Assembly (NCBI RefSeq): GCF_025938095.1
Contig: NZ_JAPCZF010000004.1
Span: 1 to 64,000, forward strand
Length of the DNA stretch: 64,000 bases
Direction of reading: 5' to 3'
Origin: Novosphingobium sp. JCM 18896
GTDB lineage: Bacteria; Pseudomonadota; Alphaproteobacteria; Sphingomonadales; Sphingomonadaceae
Shown here: one piece after another, positions 55,331 to 64,000 of the stretch
Layout of the letters: each line of letters opens with the position of its first letter
Numbering within the stretch: position 1 is the first letter of the stretch
The notes under the pieces: model-generated
What the model saw: the letters and a program-made list of their open reading frames with translations, nothing else
The model's database searches: none
What the model was told of the DNA's origin: nothing
Position numbers and translations under genes: made by a program

Positions 55331-56989
55331 ATGGACGGCGAGGTCAGGCAGACTGGAGGCAAGGGCTTCCAACGGCTGCAGCGCATTGGCGCGGGCCTGT
55401 TCGTTGTCGCGCTGTTCGCGGGGATCGTCCTGCCGATCTACACCGACGAGATCGGTTGGCGTCTGCAAGAACGCGCCGCCTACGACGGCGTCGACAAGCT
55501 GTTCAGCCAGCTCTGTGGTCCGAATACCCTGGCACAGCCGCCGTTCTGGATGATGCCGGCCCGCTACTATTCGGCGGCCTTCAATGCGTTGTTTGACAGC
55601 CCCATCTACGTTCGCATCTCTGGCATCGTCTATGCCTTGGCCTGGACGGCGATGGTGCTGGCGCTGGTCGGGCGCGCCGCGCGTGACGGAAGCGAACGCT
55701 CCGCGCTGGCGACGCTCACGATCGGGTTTCTGAGCATCGGCACGATGCCGCTGCTGCTGGTGGTGAGCCGGCCCGAGCAGCCGATCATGCTGGCCTATAC
55801 TGCGGCGATCCTGCTGGTTCTGAGCGGTGCCAAGTCGAGCGTGGAGCTTTCGACCGGGGCTGCCTGGCGACGCTCGCTCGCCGTGCTGGCGTTGGCGTTG
55901 GTGGCGATGAGCTATCACGTCAAGGGCGTCGCCGCGGCGCCGTTGTTCCTGGTCTGCCTGTTGCTGGTCGCCAAGGGGCGCAAGGCGATCGTGCCGCGGC
56001 TCGTATCCGCGGGGCTGCTGGTCGGGGCGGGCGTCTGGGCCGGGCGGTACTGGATCGATCGCTTTCTCTGCCCGGGTGACACGGCCGCGCGCGAAGCCTT
56101 TCAGGCGAGCGCCGGCGCGTCGATTGCCGCGGCGAACGATTCCTCGCAGATACTGCCGTTGCTGACCAAGGCCTTCGGCAATATCAGCCTGTTCCTCTAT
56201 CCGGGAACGGTGGCACCGCGGGTCTTGCCCATGGCCAACTGGCTGCCGGCGAACCAGATCAGCCTCGACGATTCCTTCACCTGGTTTCTGATCATCGTCG
56301 CGCTCTGGACCGTCGCGATGATCGTCACGGTCTGGTGCCTGTTGCGCGCGGTGCGGCGTGCCTGGCGTGAGCGCCGATTCGAAGACCGTTTCCTGCTGTC
56401 GGGCGCCTTGCTCGCGATGTTCCTCGGCTGGAGCGCGATCGGCTTCACCGGTGCCTACGAGGCGACCTTCACCGTGCCGATGCTCGCGCTTGGCGTAGCT
56501 CTGGCGTTGTCGATGCACGATGGCGGACCGAAATTCGCCAAGGGCCTGAGCTGGGCGGCCGCCGGCGTAGGCCTGGTCGGCATGATCAGCATCGCCCTCG
56601 TCACGCGGATCTACGGCGCGCCGCTGCTCGCGACTACCCGGACGCCCGGTTATGTCTCCGGGCAGCCGTTCTCGATCACGCCCTTCGGTTACGAGAGCTT
56701 GCGGCGCGATACCCTTGCCGTCGCACGCAAGTGCGGCATTGCCGATCCTGCCGCGAAGCAGGCGTTGCTCGTCGACGATCTGACATACTTCCCGATGATG
56801 CACAGCCGGCTGCCCGACCATCGTGGCGGCCTGTTGCCGCCGGTCAGAGTGACGCGCGATCCGGTCGAATACCTGCGCTCGATCGGGTCCGACGGGATCG
56901 TCTCGTGGTGTGCCGCATTGCCGCCGGCGATGCAGGCCCGGGCCAAGCGCGAGGGGCAGATGTGCTGCCTGGCGCCGGCCGATTTCTGA
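55331..56989 (+). CDS. Polytopic membrane protein, possible GT-C type glycosyltransferase
   Basis: A 552-residue protein with about ten membrane helices in its first 420 residues and a soluble C-terminal part of about 120 residues. An early loop after helix 1 carries YTDEIGWR, an acidic pair as in GT-C (PMT/ArnT-like) enzymes. No full signature is recognised, so the call is tentative. Start chosen for GAGGGCG upstream; in-frame ATGs at 55301 and 55313 are alternatives. Confidence 0.6.
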   Translation: MDGEVRQTGGKGFQRLQRIGAGLFVVALFAGIVLPIYTDEIGWRLQERAAYDGVDKLFSQLCGPNTLAQPPFWMMPARYYSAAFNALFDSPIYVRISGIVYALAWTAMVLALVGRAARDGSERSALATLTIGFLSIGTMPLLLVVSRPEQPIMLAYTAAILLVLSGAKSSVELSTGAAWRRSLAVLALALVAMSYHVKGVAAAPLFLVCLLLVAKGRKAIVPRLVSAGLLVGAGVWAGRYWIDRFLCPGDTAAREAFQASAGASIAAANDSSQILPLLTKAFGNISLFLYPGTVAPRVLPMANWLPANQISLDDSFTWFLIIVALWTVAMIVTVWCLLRAVRRAWRERRFEDRFLLSGALLAMFLGWSAIGFTGAYEATFTVPMLALGVALALSMHDGGPKFAKGLSWAAAGVGLVGMISIALVTRIYGAPLLATTRTPGYVSGQPFSITPFGYESLRRDTLAVARKCGIADPAAKQALLVDDLTYFPMMHSRLPDHRGGLLPPVRVTRDPVEYLRSIGSDGIVSWCAALPPAMQARAKREGQMCCLAPADF

Positions 56990-56993
56990 TCGA

Positions 56994-57653
<660 letters not shown>

Positions 57654-57695
57654 GCCCGCTGATGCCGATAGCGGGCGGGCAAATCAAGCCGCGGC

Positions 57696-58127
57696 TTAGG
57701 CCTTGTCGGCGTGATCCCCGGCGTCGGCCTGATCCTCGACCGCCCGTTCGCCTGCGGCTTCCGCCTTGCGCTTCCGGCCGTGGTCGTAGAGCGTCTTGGC
57801 CAGCAGGCCACCGCCGACCAACAGAGCGCCCGGGACCGAACGCGTGGCGATGCGCGCGACGGCGGTGCCGAGCAGCGTCTGCGTCATCGACTTGCCCTTG
57901 ACGATGTTCTTGGCCTTGTCGGGCGGATATTTCACGCCGAGCAGCGTGCGTTCCACGACGTGACGCAACAGCCGGCCGCCGCCGCGCAGGGCGACGTCGG
58001 CAATGATGAGGTTGGTCATCGGATTGGGGCTAGGGCCCTTTTCGAGGGCGCTGCCGGCCTTCTGCGCCGTGCTGGCCACGGCCTTGCCGACTTTCTTCAC
58101 GCTCGATTTCGCGCCGCTACCGGCCAT
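57696..58127 (-). CDS. Conserved basic/helical protein of unknown function
   Basis: A 143-residue protein. The N-terminus is lysine/alanine-rich (SGAKSSVKKVGKAVASTAQK), the middle has VALRGGGRLLRHVVERTLLG and a hydrophobic segment (SVPGALLVGGGLLAKTLYDH), and the C-terminus is charged. It may be membrane-associated. It follows sspB on the same strand by 29 bases. No family recognised. Confidence 0.7.
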   Translation of the reverse strand: MAGSGAKSSVKKVGKAVASTAQKAGSALEKGPSPNPMTNLIIADVALRGGGRLLRHVVERTLLGVKYPPDKAKNIVKGKSMTQTLLGTAVARIATRSVPGALLVGGGLLAKTLYDHGRKRKAEAAGERAVEDQADAGDHADKA

Positions 58128-58156
58128 CGCACCCTCGCTTTGCGGGGCAGCAGCCC

Positions 58157-58660
58157 CTACTTCTTGCGGCCGAAATCGACCGAGACGACGTTCGATCCGT
58201 CGTCGGAAGGGGTAACGCGCGGCGCGGACTCGCGTTCCAGCGAGTCGTTCTCGGCATCGTCGTGCGGCTCGGGCTCCATCTGCGAGCCAACCGCCTGGAA
58301 TTGCAGGCCGAAATCGACCGCAGGATCGACAAAGGCGGTAATCGCACCGAAAGGGATGACCAGCTTCGCGGGCACCTGGTTGAAGCTGAGCCCGACCGAG
58401 AACAGCGTCTCCTCGACCGTCAGTTCCCAGAACTTGTTCTGGAGGACGATGGTCATCTCGTCGGGGAAGCGCTCCTTGAGATGCGCCGGGATCGACACGC
58501 CGGGGGCGCCGGTCTTGAAGGTGATGTAGAAGTGGTGATTGCCGGGTAGCACGCCGCCACCGGCCTCGACTTGGCCGAGAACGCGGCCGACCACCGCGCG
58601 CAGGGCTTCCTGCACGATCTCGTCGTAGGGGATCAGGCTGTCGGGCACGTTTTCGGTCAT
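58157..58660 (-). CDS. sspB: SspB-type ClpXP adaptor protein
   Basis: A 167-residue adaptor that delivers tagged substrates to ClpXP. The core has PDSLIPYDEIVQEALRAVVG, HHFYITFKTGAPGVSIP and LSFNQVPAKLVIPFGAITAF with VDPAVDFGLQF. A disordered linker ends in NVVSVDFGRKK, the C-terminal ClpX-binding motif of the alphaproteobacterial SspB. The start at MTENVPD is preferred over MAMTENVPD, six bases upstream. Confidence 0.92.
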   Translation of the reverse strand: MTENVPDSLIPYDEIVQEALRAVVGRVLGQVEAGGGVLPGNHHFYITFKTGAPGVSIPAHLKERFPDEMTIVLQNKFWELTVEETLFSVGLSFNQVPAKLVIPFGAITAFVDPAVDFGLQFQAVGSQMEPEPHDDAENDSLERESAPRVTPSDDGSNVVSVDFGRKK

Positions 58661-58766
58661 CGCCATCCAAGTGGCCTTCCCGGCGTCACGGGTCAAGCCC
58701 TGCATGGAGCCCCGGACCGAGGGTTTGCATTGATTCCCACGCTCTCGTCACTATAGGCCGGCGCCT

Positions 58767-59384
58767 ATGGCAACAGCGCGCACCGCCCGGATCAGTCGCA
58801 AGACTCACGAGACCGACATCCAGGTCGAGATCAATCTCGACGGGACCGGCGCCTACGACGTATCGACCGGCATCGGCTTCCTCGATCACATGATCGAGCA
58901 GTTCTCGCGCCATTCGCTGATCGACATCACCTGCAAGATCGTCGGCGATCTGCACGTCGATCAGCACCACACTACCGAGGACAGCGCGATCGCGATCGGC
59001 CAGTGCATCAGCGAGGCGTTGGGCGACAAGGCCGGGATCGGCCGCTACGGCCAGGCCTATTCGCCGATGGACGAGGCGCTGGCACGCGTCGCGCTCGACA
59101 TCTCGGGCCGGCCCTGGCTCGTGTGGAAGGCGTCGTTCACCCAGCCGCGGCTGGGCGAGATGGACACCGAGCTGTTCGAGCACTGGTTCCAGTCGATCGC
59201 GCAGGCCGTGGGCATCACCTTGCACATCGAATGCCTCTATGGCCAGAACAACCACCACATCATCGAGGGCATCTACAAGGGCTTCGCGCGCGCGATGCGC
59301 CAGGCGGTCGAGCCCGATCTGCGCAAGGGCGGGGCGATCCCTTCGACCAAGGGCATCCTCGGTAAGGGCGGCCTCGATGGCTGA
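58767..59384 (+). CDS. hisB: Imidazoleglycerol-phosphate dehydratase
   Basis: A 205-residue enzyme for step 6 of histidine synthesis. Metal-binding motifs: [34 protein letters not shown] and the C-terminal [18 protein letters not shown]. It is monofunctional (no HisN phosphatase). It heads hisB-hisH-hisA-hisF, with hisH overlapping its end by 8 bases. Confidence 0.96.
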   Translation: MATARTARISRKTHETDIQVEINLDGTGAYDVSTGIGFLDHMIEQFSRHSLIDITCKIVGDLHVDQHHTTEDSAIAIGQCISEALGDKAGIGRYGQAYSPMDEALARVALDISGRPWLVWKASFTQPRLGEMDTELFEHWFQSIAQAVGITLHIECLYGQNNHHIIEGIYKGFARAMRQAVEPDLRKGGAIPSTKGILGKGGLDG

Positions 59385-60000
59385 GGTCCTTGCTCTCGTC
59401 GACTACGGCGCGGGCAACCTGCATTCGGTGGCGAACGCGCTCAAGGCAGCCGGTGCAGAGGGCGTCAAGGTCACCGCCGATCCCGACGTCGTGCGCGCTG
59501 CCGATCGTATCGTCCTGCCCGGTGTCGGCTCGTTCCGCGCCTGTGTCGAAGGCCTTCGCGCGATCCCGCATCTGGTCGAATCGATGACCGAGCGCGTCCA
59601 GGTCGGCGGGGCGCCGTTCCTGGGCATCTGCGTCGGCATGCAGCTCCTCGCCACGCGCGGGGTCGAGCATGGCGTGACAGAGGGGCTCAACTGGATCGAG
59701 GGCGAGGTGCGGCGCATCGAGGTCACCGATCCGGTGATCAAGATCCCGCACATGGGCTGGAACGACGTCGCCGTACCGCCGCACGCGCAAGGCCTGGTCG
59801 AGCCGGGCGAAGCCTATTTCCTGCACTCGTATCACTTCGTGCCCGACAGCGGCCGCGACATTGCCGCGATGACCGATCACGGCGGCGGCGTGGTCGCTGC
59901 GGTGGCGCGCGACAACGTTGTCGGCGTCCAGTTCCATCCCGAGAAGAGCCAGGCCTTCGGCCTCGCGCTCCTTTCGCGTTTCCTCGAATGGAAGCCTTGA
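59377..60000 (+). CDS. hisH: Imidazole glycerol phosphate synthase, glutaminase subunit HisH
   Basis: A 207-residue class I glutamine amidotransferase. The nucleophile is Cys in [13 protein letters not shown], and the His/Glu pair is in [11 protein letters not shown]. It supplies ammonia to HisF. It overlaps hisB by 8 bases and is followed by hisA after 4 bases. Confidence 0.96.
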   Translation: MAEVLALVDYGAGNLHSVANALKAAGAEGVKVTADPDVVRAADRIVLPGVGSFRACVEGLRAIPHLVESMTERVQVGGAPFLGICVGMQLLATRGVEHGVTEGLNWIEGEVRRIEVTDPVIKIPHMGWNDVAVPPHAQGLVEPGEAYFLHSYHFVPDSGRDIAAMTDHGGGVVAAVARDNVVGVQFHPEKSQAFGLALLSRFLEWKP

Positions 60001-60004
60001 GACC

Positions 60005-60733
60005 ATGATCGTTTTTCCCGCCATCGATCTCAAGCAGGGCCAGGTCGTGCGCTTGGCCGAAGGCGACATGGCGCGCGCCACGGTCTATGGCGACAATCCC
60101 GCCGCACAGGCCGCCTTGTTCGCCGAACAGGGCTCGCAGTATCTCCACGTCGTCGACCTCGACGGCTCCTTCGCGGGCCGGGCGGAGAACAAGGGTGCGG
60201 TCGAGGCGATCCTCGAGGCCTTCGACGGTCACGTCCAGCTCGGTGGCGGCATTCGTACGCGCGACGCGGTCGAGGGCTGGTTCGACCTCGGCGTGTCGCG
60301 CATCGTCATGGGCACCGCGGCGCTCAAGGATCCCGAATTCGTCAAGGATATGGCCAAGGCCTATCCGGGCGGCATCGTCGTCGCCGTCGACGCGCGCGAC
60401 GGCATGGTCGCGACCGAAGGCTGGGCCGAAGTCTCCGACGTCTCGATCGTCGACATGGCGCGCCGCTTCGAGGACGCCGGCGTCGCCAGCCTGCTTTTCA
60501 CCGACATCGGCCGTGACGGCCTGCTCAAGGGCTGCAACATCGATGCGACGGTCGATCTCGCGCGCCGCACCGACCTGCCGGTGATCGCCTCGGGCGGCGT
60601 CAAGGGCCTCGACGACATCCGTCTGCTCGCGGTCCACGCCAATGACGGCATCGAGGGCGTGATCACCGGCCGCGCGCTCTACGACGGCCGGCTCGATCTG
60701 GCGGCGGCGATCGCCATGGCCAACAAGCAATGA
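60005..60733 (+). CDS. hisA: ProFAR isomerase HisA
   Basis: A 242-residue TIM barrel: [14 protein letters not shown] at the N-terminus carries the catalytic Asp, and [16 protein letters not shown] the second Asp. [13 protein letters not shown] and [10 protein letters not shown] bind phosphates. It converts ProFAR to PRFAR. It overlaps hisF by 4 bases. Confidence 0.96.
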   Translation: MIVFPAIDLKQGQVVRLAEGDMARATVYGDNPAAQAALFAEQGSQYLHVVDLDGSFAGRAENKGAVEAILEAFDGHVQLGGGIRTRDAVEGWFDLGVSRIVMGTAALKDPEFVKDMAKAYPGGIVVAVDARDGMVATEGWAEVSDVSIVDMARRFEDAGVASLLFTDIGRDGLLKGCNIDATVDLARRTDLPVIASGGVKGLDDIRLLAVHANDGIEGVITGRALYDGRLDLAAAIAMANKQ

Positions 60734-61488
60734 CCGTCCGTGTCCGCGTCATCCCCTGTCTCGACGTGCGCGATGGGCGCGTGGTGAAGGGCGTGAACTT
60801 CGTCGACCTGCGCGATGCCGGCGATCCGGTCGAGCAGGCGAAGACCTATGACGCGGCCGGTGCGGACGAGCTCTGCTTCCTCGACATTTCGGCGAGCCAC
60901 GAAGGCCGCGGCACCTTGCTCGACGTCGTGCGGCGCACCGCGGAGGTCTGCTTCATGCCGCTGACCGTTGGCGGCGGCGTACGTTCGGCCGACGATGCGC
61001 GTGCCTTGCTGCTCGCGGGGGCGGACAAGGTGGCGGTCAATTCGGCCGCGGTCTCGCGGCCCGAAGTCGTCTCGGACATCGCCGAGAAGTTCGGCAGCCA
61101 GTGCATCGTCGCCTCGGTCGATGCGCGGCGCAAGGACGGGCGCTGGGAGATCTTCACCCACGGCGGCCGCAAGGAAACCGGGATCGACGCCATCGCCCAT
61201 GCGGTGCAGCTCGCCGAACTCGGCGCGGGCGAACTGCTCGTCACCTCGATGGACGGCGACGGCACCAAGGCCGGCTACGATCTCGAACTCACCCGCGCGA
61301 TCGCCGATGCGGTGTCGGTGCCGGTGATCGCCAGCGGCGGCGTCGGCACGCTCGACCATCTCGTCGAGGGTGTGACCCAGGGCCATGCCAGCGCGGTGCT
61401 GGCGGCCTCGATCTTCCACTTCGGTCAGCACACGGTCGCCGAAGCCCATGCCGCCCTGCGCGCCGCCGGTCTGCCCGCACGCGGCTGA
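60730..61488 (+). CDS. hisF: Imidazole glycerol phosphate synthase, cyclase subunit HisF
   Basis: A 252-residue TIM barrel paralogous to His[21 protein letters not shown] with the catalytic Asp, and [17 protein letters not shown] the second. [20 protein letters not shown] binds phosphate. With HisH it forms the synthase. A terminator follows 58 bases later. Confidence 0.97.
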   Translation: MTVRVRVIPCLDVRDGRVVKGVNFVDLRDAGDPVEQAKTYDAAGADELCFLDISASHEGRGTLLDVVRRTAEVCFMPLTVGGGVRSADDARALLLAGADKVAVNSAAVSRPEVVSDIAEKFGSQCIVASVDARRKDGRWEIFTHGGRKETGIDAIAHAVQLAELGAGELLVTSMDGDGTKAGYDLELTRAIADAVSVPVIASGGVGTLDHLVEGVTQGHASAVLAASIFHFGQHTVAEAHAALRAAGLPARG

Positions 61489-61546
61489 AACTGTCGGTCG
61501 GGCTTACACCTGCCCAACCCCCTGGCTGCACGTTAACCACTAGAAG

Positions 61547-61569
61547 TCGCAGTTTTCTGCGAGTTTTTG
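61547..61569 (+). terminator. Terminator after hisF
   Basis: TCGCAG-TTTT-CTGCGA, a 6-bp stem with a T-loop, is followed by GTTTTT, at 58-80 bases after the hisF stop. It separates hisBHAF from the small gene and hisE downstream, so hisE may have its own promoter. Confidence 0.8.
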
Positions 61570-61606
61570 CGGCTGGCCCGAAGTTTGCGTTAACGTCTGG
61601 GTGGGT

Positions 61607-61774
61607 ATGATCCGAACCTTGGGTGCCTCGTCCGCCGTCAGTCTGCTGCTGGCCGGACCGGCCTATGCGGCGGGATCGGTCCAATTGCCCGACCCTTCGG
61701 GCATCACCCTGTTCTCGCTCGGCATCGCCGGCCTGCTGATCGGTCGGCACTTCGCGGGCAAGCGTCGCGACTGA
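61607..61774 (+). CDS. Tiny PEP-CTERM-like exported protein
   Basis: A 55-residue protein. A signal peptide (MIRTLGASSAVSLLLAGPAY, cleavage after YAA near 22) is followed at once by LPDPSGITLFSLGIAGLLIG and then RHFAGKRRD: a PExPS-like motif (here PDPS), a membrane helix and a basic end, as in PEP-CTERM sorting tails. There is almost no passenger domain between the two. It lies between the hisF terminator and hisE. No exosortase gene is in the window. Confidence 0.75.
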   Translation: MIRTLGASSAVSLLLAGPAYAAGSVQLPDPSGITLFSLGIAGLLIGRHFAGKRRD

Positions 61775-61816
61775 AGCCGGCTTGACCGGGCCGCGCCGCC
61801 GCCGCATGGCTCCCAC

Positions 61817-62140
61817 ATGGCCGCAGATGACACCCTGACCCGCCTCGAAACCGTGATCGCCGCGCGTCGCGATGCCGATCCCGATTCGAGTTACGTCGCC
61901 AAGCTCAATGCCAAGGGCCTCAAGAAGATCGCGCAGAAGCTGGGCGAGGAGGCGACCGAGACGGTCATCGCCGCGCTGGTCGAGGATCGCGAGGCCCTGG
62001 TGGGCGAGGCGGCCGACCTGCTGTTCCATCTCGTCGTCCTGCTGGGCGCCAAGCAGGTGCCGCTCGCCGATGTGCTGGCCGAGCTCGAGCGCCGCGAAGG
62101 CACTTCGGGCATCGCCGAGAAAGCCGCGCGTACTTCCTGA
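61817..62140 (+). CDS. hisE: Phosphoribosyl-ATP pyrophosphatase HisE
   Basis: A 107-residue all-helical pyrophosphatase (MazG-like fold), acting at step 2 of histidine synthesis. YVAKLNAKGLKKIAQKLGEE followed by ATETVIAAL is the family signature, with KLGEEATE supplying the metal-binding acids. It is separate from HisI. It lies 42 bases after the small gene and precedes hinT by 9 bases. Confidence 0.95.
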   Translation: MAADDTLTRLETVIAARRDADPDSSYVAKLNAKGLKKIAQKLGEEATETVIAALVEDREALVGEAADLLFHLVVLLGAKQVPLADVLAELERREGTSGIAEKAARTS

Positions 62141-62149
62141 GGAGCCTCC

Positions 62150-62527
62150 ATGCCGATCGATCCGCGTCTGCCCTACGACGAGAACAACATCTTTGCGAAG
62201 ATCCTGCGCGGGGAGATTCCCTGCAAGAAGGTCTACGAGGACGATCACGCGCTCGCCTTCCACGACATCAATCCGCAAGCGCCGGTCCATGTCCTGGTGA
62301 TCCCCAAGGGGGCCTACGTGTCCTGGGATGACTTCACCTTGAAGGCCTCCGACGGCGAGATCGCCGGCTTCACCCGGGCGATCGGTACGGTCACGCGCGA
62401 GCTCGAGCTCGACCAGCCCGGCTACCGGTTGATGGTGAACATGGGCGGTCACGGCCATCAGGAGGTTCCGCATCTCCACGTCCACATCTTCGGCGGCCGC
62501 CAGTTCCGGGTGATGATCGGGGATTGA
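62150..62527 (+). CDS. hinT: HIT family hydrolase (HinT-like)
   Basis: A 125-residue nucleotide phosphoramidase: NIFAKILRGEIPCKKVYEDD at the N-terminus and the histidine triad HLHVHIFGGRQF near the end. It hydrolyses adenosine 5'-phosphoramidates. GAGGAG precedes the ATG. It follows hisE, as in many alphaproteobacteria. Confidence 0.95.
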   Translation: MPIDPRLPYDENNIFAKILRGEIPCKKVYEDDHALAFHDINPQAPVHVLVIPKGAYVSWDDFTLKASDGEIAGFTRAIGTVTRELELDQPGYRLMVNMGGHGHQEVPHLHVHIFGGRQFRVMIGD

Positions 62528-62633
62528 TCGCCGCTTCGGCGGGCCGATCCACCGACCAATCGTGCCTGATTTGCTTCGGGGCGACCGCCATGGGTTGCCC
62601 TCGGAGTCACCCGGCGGCTAAACGGTTCGTCGC

Positions 62634-63107
62634 ATGACGTCGCTCCCCGAACCGACCAGTGGCCGTTTCGACGGGCCTGTGCATCGCTTTGCGGTGCGCG
62701 CCTACTTCGAGGACACCGATCTTTCGGGCGTCGTCTATCACGCCAACTACCTGCGCTGGTTCGAGCGTGCGCGCTCGGACATGCTGCGCCTGCTGGGCAT
62801 CGACCAGCGCGCCGCGCACGAGGCGGGCGAGGGCGCCTATGCCGTCGCCGACCTGTCGATCCGCTATCTGTCGCCCGCCCGGCTCGACGATGCCGTGGTG
62901 ATCGAGACGCGCGCCGAAGAACTGCGCAAGGCCTCCTGCCGCATGCACCAGCTCGCCTGGCGCGGTGACCTGCTGCTCAGCGAAGCGCGGCTCCGCGTCG
63001 CCTTCGTCAGCCCCTCGGGCCGGCCGCGCGCGCAACCTTCGGCCTGGCTCGACGCTTTTGCCTCCATCCTTTTCGCCCCCGAACCCGCTTCCAAAGGATC
63101 CCAATGA
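62634..63107 (+). CDS. ybgC: Acyl-CoA thioesterase of the Tol-Pal cluster (YbgC)
   Basis: A 157-residue hot-dog fold thioesterase: RAYFEDTDLSGVVYHANYLR carries the catalytic Asp, then WFERARSDML. YbgC is encoded with tolQRAB and may act on acyl-CoA or ACP in membrane lipid metabolism at the septum. It overlaps tolQ by 4 bases. Confidence 0.94.
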   Translation: MTSLPEPTSGRFDGPVHRFAVRAYFEDTDLSGVVYHANYLRWFERARSDMLRLLGIDQRAAHEAGEGAYAVADLSIRYLSPARLDDAVVIETRAEELRKASCRMHQLAWRGDLLLSEARLRVAFVSPSGRPRAQPSAWLDAFASILFAPEPASKGSQ

Positions 63108-63829
63108 CGCTCCTTTCCCTCCTCGCCGCCGCGAGCACCACGGCCACCGACGCCGCGGCCGGCGCGCCGACGCATCTAAACCCGGTCAAGCTGTTCCTCG
63201 ATGCCGACATCGTCGTGCAGGTGGTGATGATCGGCCTGATCCTCGCTTCCGTGTGGGTCTGGATGATCATCGTCGGCTTTTCGCTGCGCATGGGCAGCGT
63301 GCGCCGGCGCTCGGCCGCCTATGAGGAGGATTTCTGGAAGGCGCGCGATTTTGAGGCCTTCCAGAACGAACGCGGCCGCGGCGACGTGCCTTCGGCCAAG
63401 GTCGCCGCTGCGGGTTTCGCGGAGTGGAAGCGTTCGGCCACGGGCAAGGTGCTCGACCGCGAAGGGGCGCGGCAACGGCTGACCCTGGCGATTGATTCCG
63501 CCGTCGCGCAGGAAGCGGACAATCTCGCCAACCGGCTGAACTTCCTCGCCACGGTCGGCTCGGTCGCGCCCTTTGTCGGTCTGTTCGGTACGGTCTGGGG
63601 CATCATGAATTCGTTCTTCCAGATCGGCCAGCAGCAGAACTCGTCGCTCGCAGTCGTCGCGCCGGGCATTTCCGAAGCGCTGTTTGCCACCGCGATCGGC
63701 CTCTTCGCGGCGATCCCGGCGGTCATCGCCTACAACCGCTTCTCGCACCGCGTGAACGGCTTCGAGGCGAGCCTGCAGCGTTTCGGCGATCGCTTCCACG
63801 CGAGCCTCAGCCGCCAGCTGGAGGGCTGA
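63104..63829 (+). CDS. tolQ: Tol-Pal system protein TolQ
   Basis: A 241-residue inner-membrane protein of the TolQ/ExbB family: three membrane segments, with the first near 35-55, and FLATVGSVAPFVGLFGTVWG and GISEALFATAIGLFAAIPAV in helices 2 and 3. With TolR it forms the proton-driven motor that drives TolA in outer-membrane constriction. Confidence 0.96.
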   Translation: MTLLSLLAAASTTATDAAAGAPTHLNPVKLFLDADIVVQVVMIGLILASVWVWMIIVGFSLRMGSVRRRSAAYEEDFWKARDFEAFQNERGRGDVPSAKVAAAGFAEWKRSATGKVLDREGARQRLTLAIDSAVAQEADNLANRLNFLATVGSVAPFVGLFGTVWGIMNSFFQIGQQQNSSLAVVAPGISEALFATAIGLFAAIPAVIAYNRFSHRVNGFEASLQRFGDRFHASLSRQLEG

Positions 63830-63832
63830 GCC

Positions 63833-64000
<168 letters not shown>

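Overview
The window is a stretch of bacterial chromosome with high GC content, dense gene packing and many 4-base start/stop overlaps. Its content points to a sphingomonad alphaproteobacterium (Sphingomonas/Novosphingobium type): a crtY-crtI-crtB carotenoid operon, a hisC-tyrA pair as known from Zymomonas, an FzlA-like division protein, an alphaproteobacterial SspB adaptor, metX-metW, and a PEP-CTERM-like tail. The genus is an inference; there is no 16S gene here.

Layout. 1-0.9 kb: initiator tRNA, a terminator, a decayed gene-free stretch and tRNA-Leu(GAG). 1-5 kb: a zinc-ribbon membrane protein divergent from ftsE-ftsX, a DUF218 protein and plsC. 5-12 kb: a transglutaminase-like protein, tyrA and hisC on the minus strand; a Tat-type amine oxidase and the metX-GNAT-metW set on the plus strand. 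12-22 kb: tandem VOC proteins, FzlA-like protein, NDUFA9-like reductase, two MFS exporters, pgl-nudix, dinB and glpD. 22-27 kb: the minus-strand operon crtY-crtI-LOG-crtB, which takes phytoene to beta-carotene; crtE and the hydroxylases are not here. 27-33 kb: GNAT, MipA-like porin, an SRAP protein lacking its catalytic residues, then thiC behind a TPP riboswitch. 33.4-34.4 kb: a small AT-richer accessory patch with one unrecognised gene, an operator-like palindrome and hairpins. 34-54 kb: mainly small conserved proteins and enzymes, among them a DUF1801-AraC-VOC-DUF1801 operon, a DUF72/2OG-dioxygenase pair, an HExxH/TPR protein, an SDR-isomerase pair, a GMC oxidoreductase, an AlkB/2OG-oxygenase pair, and a lysozyme-like protein with a DUF5654 membrane protein and a dipeptidase. 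54-64 kb: core genes dapD, gmk, sspB, hisBHAF, a 55-residue PEP-CTERM-like protein, hisE, hinT and ybgC-tolQ-tolR (tolR runs off the end).

Repeats explain much of the non-coding DNA. Two large palindromic elements (18298-18429 and 32607-32733) belong to one family. A second element, recognised by GTGTCAC boxes, occurs at 35044-35134 and 51006-51096. Three gene ends are written by these repeats. I saw no CRISPR array, complete insertion sequence, prophage or known defence island. The most unusual items are the SRAP protein without Cys2, the accessory patch at 33.4-34.4 kb, the lysozyme-like/DUF5654 pair, and the tiny PEP-CTERM-like gene between hisF and hisE.
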